Shown: positions 60,184 to 64,000 of the stretch, piece after piece
How positions within the stretch are numbered: position 1 is the first letter of the stretch
Layout of the letters: every line of letters starts with the position of its first letter
Source of the DNA: VXYL01 sp965208525
Lineage (GTDB): Bacteria; Pseudomonadota; Gammaproteobacteria; Pseudomonadales; Azotimanducaceae
Assembly (NCBI GenBank): GCA_965208525.1
Contig: OZ242340.1
Span: forward strand, 3,224,001-3,288,000
Reading direction: 5' to 3'
Length of the DNA stretch: 64,000 nt
The notes under the pieces: generated by a model
Database searches by the model: none
Seen by the model: the letters and a program-made list of their open reading frames with translations, nothing else
What the model was told of the DNA's origin: nothing
Program-made: the position numbers and the translations under genes

Positions 60184-60707
60184 TCATCCACCCACTTCAC
60201 GGTTTGTTCCTGCAACCGGCCGGCGTGCCAGGCCGCGAGTTCCTGCGGATGTACGGAGGATTCCGAGATGACGTTCCCGGCGACGCTGACGCCGGCTTCG
60301 TGAACGGTATTGGGGTCCCCGGACACCAGGGGATGCCACCATGCCAACTCCCGCCCCTCGTCGAGGCGTCGGTAGGCGCAGGACTTCGGCAGCCAGGAGA
60401 GCGTGCGGATGCCTTCGATGTCGAGTTGGATGCAATCCGGAACGTAGTCGTGACGCTTCGGGTACTGGGTGCAGCGGCAGCTTTCGAGGTCCAGCAGGCG
60501 GCAGGCGATCGCGGCGGTCTGCACTTCCCCGGTGTCTTGGTCTTCGGTCTTGAGCAGGCAGCAACGGCCGCAGCCATCGCAGAGGGACTCCCACTCCTCG
60601 TCGGTCATCTCCTCGAGGGGCTTGCGGCGCCAGAACGGCTCTTCGCTGTCGCTCGCGGCCGTCGCCTCCGTCAGGCCCTTGCGCTTGCCGCGCCTTCGCC
60701 ACCTCAC
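60180..60707 (-). CDS. YcgN-family (UPF0260) cysteine-cluster protein
   Basis: About 175 residues from GTG 60707. The conserved cysteine cluster is LCDGCGRCCLLK, with CRLLD, CRCTQYP and C in YVPDCIQ, and a later KSCAYRRLDEGRELAWWHPL. These are the hallmarks of the YcgN family, thought to bind a metal or an Fe-S cluster; function unknown. The GTG overlaps the rnd stop by four bases (GTGA). A longer open frame upstream is rnd sequence in another frame. Confidence 0.88.
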   Translation of the reverse strand: MRWRRRGKRKGLTEATAASDSEEPFWRRKPLEEMTDEEWESLCDGCGRCCLLKTEDQDTGEVQTAAIACRLLDLESCRCTQYPKRHDYVPDCIQLDIEGIRTLSWLPKSCAYRRLDEGRELAWWHPLVSGDPNTVHEAGVSVAGNVISESSVHPQELAAWHAGRLQEQTVKWVDE

Positions 60708-61915
60708 GTCGGCAGCCCTCCGAGCCGGCGTCGAAACTCGTCGCCAAGCAAGCTCTCTCGCCATGCACCAAACCAGGGCGGCAGGTTGCCATGTTCGCGC
60801 CAGTGCAACACGCACGACTCCATGTCGCGCCTGCGGGCGAGTAACTCCGGTGCCATGCCCAGTCGCTCGGAGCACGCCTTGGCCGAACTCCGAAGGGCCG
60901 CCGCGAGTTCGCCCTGGCGACGGCTGAGGGGTTCGGGCAAGCGCTGTGGAGGACAAGGATCGTCCCGGCCCCTTGCGTGTGTCTGGAGCAAGGTCTTGCC
61001 GTAGCGACGACGCAAGCCCTTCGGCAACGCCTCCAGCGATGGTGACGGGCCCTCGTCGAGGGCCAGGCCAAGCAGTGCATCATCGCGAGCGAGGTGGGCA
61101 CGAGGCATGTCACGCCGCCGCGCCTCGCGCTCGCGCCACGTGATGAGGCTGCGCAGGATGGCAAGCTGGCGGCGGGAAAGGCGCCGGGCGCCGGACACAC
61201 CCCGGTAGTGCTCCTCTGGTGGCGGGCGTCGCACCAGTAGCCGCGCCATCTCCTCCATCGCCCAATCGAGCCTGCCCAAGCTTTCGAGTTCGCTGCCGAT
61301 GCGCTCCCAAAGCGGCAGCAGGTACTCCACATCCTCGCGCGCATAGGAAAGCTGCTCCGGCGACAGCGGTCGGCGCAGCCAGTTCGAGCGCGTGGAGTGC
61401 TTGGCGAGGGCGATGCCGAGATGGCGTTCCACCAGGGCCGCGTAACCGACGCCGTATTCCGGCGTGACAAAGGCATGGGCAAGCTGGGTGTCGATCACGT
61501 GCTGCGGCAGAACGCCTAGGTGGCAGTCGAGCACCTCGAGGTCCTCGGAAAGCGAGTGCATGATCTTGAGGCGGGTCGGGTCCGTCATCACCTGGGCGAG
61601 GGCGGCAAAGCTGGCATCGGCCTGACCGTCGACCAAAACAGTGCCGCTCGCGCTCGCGATCTGATACAGCGCCGGCACCGGAAAGAAGGTGTCGGTGCGC
61701 ATGAACTCGGTGTCCAGCCCCAAGGGCCCCTCTGCCGCTACCGCGGCCTCGATGGACGCATCGTCCACCAACAGCGGTGAGGAGCCCTCAGCGCGGGGGT
61801 GCTCGGATGAGGCCCCTTCGGCAGTGGGGCTCAGAAGTTCCGCGCCAGCGGAACTTCCAACGCGCCCGCCAGGGCGCGCGCCCTCAGGAGACGACACGAC
61901 GCCCCTGCAGGGCAT
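60704..61915 (-). CDS. rnd: Ribonuclease D
   Basis: A DEDD-family 3'-5' exonuclease with an HRDC-like C-terminus. The Exo I motif is GLDTEFMRTDTFFPV. Exo II is KIMHSLSEDLEVL (with HSLSEDLEV), and Exo III has LSYAREDVEYLLPLW, the Tyr/Asp form. It trims tRNA 3' ends. The start is doubtful. From ATG 61915 the first about 45 residues include a repeat-encoded stretch (RPGGRVGSSAGAELL) that is not family sequence, and they overlap the recR end. From TTG 61771 the protein would be 355 residues, closer to the family's usual length of about 375. Confidence 0.9.
   Translation of the reverse strand: MPCRGVVSSPEGARPGGRVGSSAGAELLSPTAEGASSEHPRAEGSSPLLVDDASIEAAVAAEGPLGLDTEFMRTDTFFPVPALYQIASASGTVLVDGQADASFAALAQVMTDPTRLKIMHSLSEDLEVLDCHLGVLPQHVIDTQLAHAFVTPEYGVGYAALVERHLGIALAKHSTRSNWLRRPLSPEQLSYAREDVEYLLPLWERIGSELESLGRLDWAMEEMARLLVRRPPPEEHYRGVSGARRLSRRQLAILRSLITWREREARRRDMPRAHLARDDALLGLALDEGPSPSLEALPKGLRRRYGKTLLQTHARGRDDPCPPQRLPEPLSRRQGELAAALRSSAKACSERLGMAPELLARRRDMESCVLHWREHGNLPPWFGAWRESLLGDEFRRRLGGLPT
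61832..61882. repeat. Composite hairpin repeat R1, copy 8 (reverse orientation)
   Basis: Read on the minus strand, hairpin 1 is GCGCGCCC-TGGC-GGGCGCG and hairpin 2 is GAAGTTCCGC-TGGC-GCGGAACTTC. It lies beside the recR stop and, if rnd starts at 61915, inside the rnd coding sequence. Confidence 0.8.
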
Positions 61916-62483
61916 GAACGATGGTGCCACCGTCGGTGTACTCGAGCTCGCCACCCACCGGAACGCCGTGCGCGATCCGGCTGAGACTCGCGCCGGTGCC
62001 GCGCAGCGCCTCGGCGATGTAGTGCGCGGTGGCCTCGCCTTCGACGGTGGGGTTGGTGGCAAGGATGACCTCCTCCGCGCCTTGGCCGGTCACGCGTTCG
62101 GCCAAATTCACGATGCCGAGTTCCTCCGGCCCCACGCCATCAAGCGGCGACAGGCTGCCGTGGAGCACGAAGTAGCGGCCGCCAAAGGCACCGGATTGTT
62201 CGATGGCAACGATGTCGGAGGGCGACTCGACGATGCACAGCAGCTTAGGGTCGCGCTTCGGATTCGAGCAGATTGCACAGAGCTCGGTTTCCGACAGCGT
62301 GCGGCAGCTACGGCAGCGCATGACCCGATCGGCGGCTTCGGTCAAGGCTGCGGCAAGGGCTCGGGCACCGGGGCGGTTGTGCTGCAACAGGTGCAAGGCG
62401 GTTCGCACCGCGGTTTTGGGGCCCACCCCCGGAAGCGTCTGCAATGCCTCCACAAGGCGATCGATGAGGGGACTGATGCGCAT
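61884..62483 (-). CDS. recR: Recombination mediator RecR
   Basis: A 199-residue protein. The N-terminal helix-hairpin-helix has LQTLPGVGPKTAVRTALHLL. A zinc finger CRSCRTLSETELCAIC is at about 57-72. The Toprim domain begins LLCIVESPSDIVAIE and has LDGVGPEELGI. The C-terminus includes HGVPVGGELEYTDGGT. With RecFO it loads RecA at gaps. The ATG at 62483 is the family start; the longer frame is upstream intergenic sequence. The third gene of dnaX-ybaB-recR. Confidence 0.96.
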   Translation of the reverse strand: MRISPLIDRLVEALQTLPGVGPKTAVRTALHLLQHNRPGARALAAALTEAADRVMRCRSCRTLSETELCAICSNPKRDPKLLCIVESPSDIVAIEQSGAFGGRYFVLHGSLSPLDGVGPEELGIVNLAERVTGQGAEEVILATNPTVEGEATAHYIAEALRGTGASLSRIAHGVPVGGELEYTDGGTIVHALQGRRVVS

Positions 62484-62675
62484 ACGGGCGCTTTCAGCCG
62501 GGGATTCCCGAAAGCGGAACAACGGCGAGGGGTTCCCCCCAACCCGCTGCCGCACCGGCTGCCCCTATGGGGGCGATCCATCCATGGTACCTCCGAGAGC
62601 CGCGTTGGCCCGACCAATAGTGGCACCTTTCGTACCTCATCGGGGCTGTCGCAACGACACGCATGGTGATCCGGA
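62484..62675. other. Gap between ybaB and recR, nothing recognised
   Basis: About 190 bases, unusually long for this normally tight gene pair. It could hold a promoter or terminator for recR. The sequence has short GC-rich dyads but no confident motif. Confidence 0.4.
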
Positions 62676-63008
62676 CTACAGCAGCGACTTGAGATCTGGG
62701 GGCAAGTCCACCCCCCGGGCCAATGCTGCCATCTTGTCCTTCTGAAGCTGACGCAGCCGCCGCGAGGCATCTGTGACGGCGGCCGCCACCAGATCCTCGA
62801 CCATGGTGCGCTCGCCCTCCGAAAGGCCCGCGAGAATGGTGGGATCGATCTCAGCCCCGAGCGCCTCGTAGCTGCCGTTGATAGTCAGCTTGACCATGCC
62901 CGCGCCGCTCTCGCCCGTTACCCGGGCGTTGCTCATCTCGCTATTGAGCTCCTCAACAGCCCGCTTCATGGACTGTGCCTGCTGGAACAGATCGCCCAGC
63001 CCCTTCAT
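62676..63008 (-). CDS. ybaB: Nucleoid-associated protein, YbaB/EbfC family
   Basis: A 110-residue protein. MKGLGDLFQQAQSMKRAVEEL begins the coiled helix. VKLTINGSYEALGAEIDPTIL and the C-terminal LVAAAVTDASRRLRQLQKDKMAAL follow, all typical. It binds DNA as a dimer. The ATG overlaps the dnaX stop by four bases. The operon order dnaX-ybaB-recR is conserved in many bacteria. Confidence 0.95.
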   Translation of the reverse strand: MKGLGDLFQQAQSMKRAVEELNSEMSNARVTGESGAGMVKLTINGSYEALGAEIDPTILAGLSEGERTMVEDLVAAAVTDASRRLRQLQKDKMAALARGVDLPPDLKSLL

Positions 63009-64000
63009 TTGGTTGCTCCTTCACTGGCCTGTGCGATGGGTGTGACGCGTTCGATCCGACCGTCGAACTCTTCGATCAGCGCCCGCGCAGCATCATCCTG
63101 CAGCAGGGTCTCGCGTGCCGCTTCCTCTTGCTCGGCACGGATGCGCGCTCGTCGTGCGGCCGGCGTCTCCTCTGCCAGAGCGGCGATTTCGATGGCGACG
63201 CGGACGGTATGTCCGGCGTAGCGAGAAGCAAGGTTCGCCACCTCGGCGCGCTGCTTGTCGTTGAGGATCGCTTCGTGCCCGGGATCGAGGGCGATGCGCC
63301 AGACGTTGTCGCCCCTTTCGAGCAGATTGGCGTTTTCCAGCACCATTGCCGTCACCCCCTGCGGCGCCATTTCCGCGACGATCTCGTGCCACTCGCCTGG
63401 CGTCGACGGTGGCTCAGCGGGAGTGTCTGCCGGGGGCGGCACCGTGGCCGTGGCGTGCGGCGCCCCGTTTTCGGGAGGCGTGGGTGGCGGCACTGGTTCT
63501 GGGGGAGGCGGTTGCTCCGGTGGCGGCTCCGCGAACTCCGGCTTGGGTGATGGGTTTGCTGCGGCCACCGACTCCGCTGCCAAGGCTCCTCCCAGACGAC
63601 CATTCACGGCCAAGTCGCGTTCTTCTTGCCCTGCCGATGGCATGGCGCTCACTTGCTGGCGGTGTGGTCTTGGGCCTGCGGCAGGGAGCTCGCTGGCTTG
63701 CTCACTGGCTCGAGCGCCGCCCCCGCCCTCTCCGGAAGGCTCGAACGACGCCAGCCGAAGGAGGGTCATGTCGAAGCCCACCTTCGGATCGGGCGCGAAC
63801 TGCATGTCGCGCCCTCCCATGAGCGCGATCTGGTAGCAAAGCTGCAGGTCCTCCGCCGAGAAGCGCCCTTGGAACGGGGTTAGGGACTCATCCGGAGCCA
63901 AGTCCAGCTCCGCCGCGACCGCCAGGTCATGGAATGCCCGCTGCAAGCCCTCCACCACCTCGGGCAAGCTGGCGGCACGGTCCGCTATGGCATCACCGGC
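63005..64000 (-). CDS. dnaX: DNA polymerase III subunits gamma and tau, C-terminal part (cut by window edge)
   Basis: About 330 C-terminal residues; the ATPase core lies to the right of the window. The frame is open to base 64000. The visible part has a helical domain III region (FSAEDLQLCYQIALMGGRDM, PDPKVGFDMTLLRLASF), then a long Pro-, Ala- and Glu-rich linker (about residues 75-190 of the visible part). A tau-specific C-terminal domain follows (EWHEIVAEMAPQGVTAMVLENANL). The linker would contain the translational frameshift that makes gamma in some species; no A-rich slippery site stands out in this GC-rich sequence. Confidence 0.93.
   Translation of the reverse strand, partial: AGDAIADRAASLPEVVEGLQRAFHDLAVAAELDLAPDESLTPFQGRFSAEDLQLCYQIALMGGRDMQFAPDPKVGFDMTLLRLASFEPSGEGGGGARASEQASELPAAGPRPHRQQVSAMPSAGQEERDLAVNGRLGGALAAESVAAANPSPKPEFAEPPPEQPPPPEPVPPPTPPENGAPHATATVPPPADTPAEPPSTPGEWHEIVAEMAPQGVTAMVLENANLLERGDNVWRIALDPGHEAILNDKQRAEVANLASRYAGHTVRVAIEIAALAEETPAARRARIRAEQEEAARETLLQDDAARALIEEFDGRIERVTPIAQASEGATK

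Overview
The window is GC-rich and densely packed. It reads as part of the chromosome of a heterotrophic gammaproteobacterium. Supporting signs are the dnaX-ybaB-recR block followed by RNase D and a YcgN-type gene, an HrpA helicase, a 67K-type SppA, a type II secretion cluster, ETF/ETF-QO, aerobic HemF, and TRAP and tripartite tricarboxylate importers. The two-component pair near 5-8 kb resembles the 'dedicated sortase' regulators of marine proteobacteria, so a marine or marine-host-associated lifestyle is plausible; that is inference. No rRNA, tRNA, CRISPR array or transposase was seen.

Layout. The left edge holds the 5' part of a P4-type tyrosine integrase. Beside it is a probable copper cassette: an SO_0444-type permease, then a small precursor peptide with two EGKCG motifs (HvfA-like), its MNIO enzyme (HvfB, DUF692) and partner (HvfC, DUF2063). 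From 4 to 19.6 kb come an LACTB2-like hydrolase, the two-component pair, a NadR-like ATPase, an NCS2 permease with an unusual C-terminal domain, a YciI protein, a TRAP transporter, a small-molecule kinase, a CoxE-like VWA protein, a sirtuin, an HCCA-isomerase-like protein, a CPT-like kinase and a PfkB kinase. From 19.8 to 32 kb come a nucleoside transporter, threonine aldolase, an orphan ExbD, an SMP-30/TctCBA operon, a BON lipoprotein, HemF, a CoA transferase, an acyl-CoA dehydrogenase and a PhyH-family protein with an altered iron-binding motif.

From 32.4 to 40.2 kb lies one tightly overlapping T2SS operon, gspEFGHIJKLM, without gspC, gspD, gspN or gspO. It is divergent from pyrB. Then come a VOC protein, EtfBA and ETF-QO (electrons from acyl-CoA dehydrogenases to ubiquinone), a DUF1285 protein, MoaA, a solitary solute-binding protein, a small lipoprotein behind a 24-bp-periodic repeat array, a stand-alone MurF, SppA, HrpA, a VWA/MoxR pair, and at the right edge dnaX (partial)-ybaB-recR-rnd-ycgN-membrane protein.

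The most distinctive structural feature is a set of dispersed palindromic repeats. One composite family (R1) has adjacent hairpins and occurs at eight sites from 36.8 to 61.9 kb. Its stems differ in sequence and length but keep pairing. Copies sit at gene ends, where they supply or abut TAG stop codons. In gspH, and probably rnd, a copy appears to encode the N-terminus. Many genes use GTG or TTG starts and overlap by 1-4 bases. Starts given here were chosen by ribosome-binding sites, overlaps and family length, and often lie inside the longest open frame.
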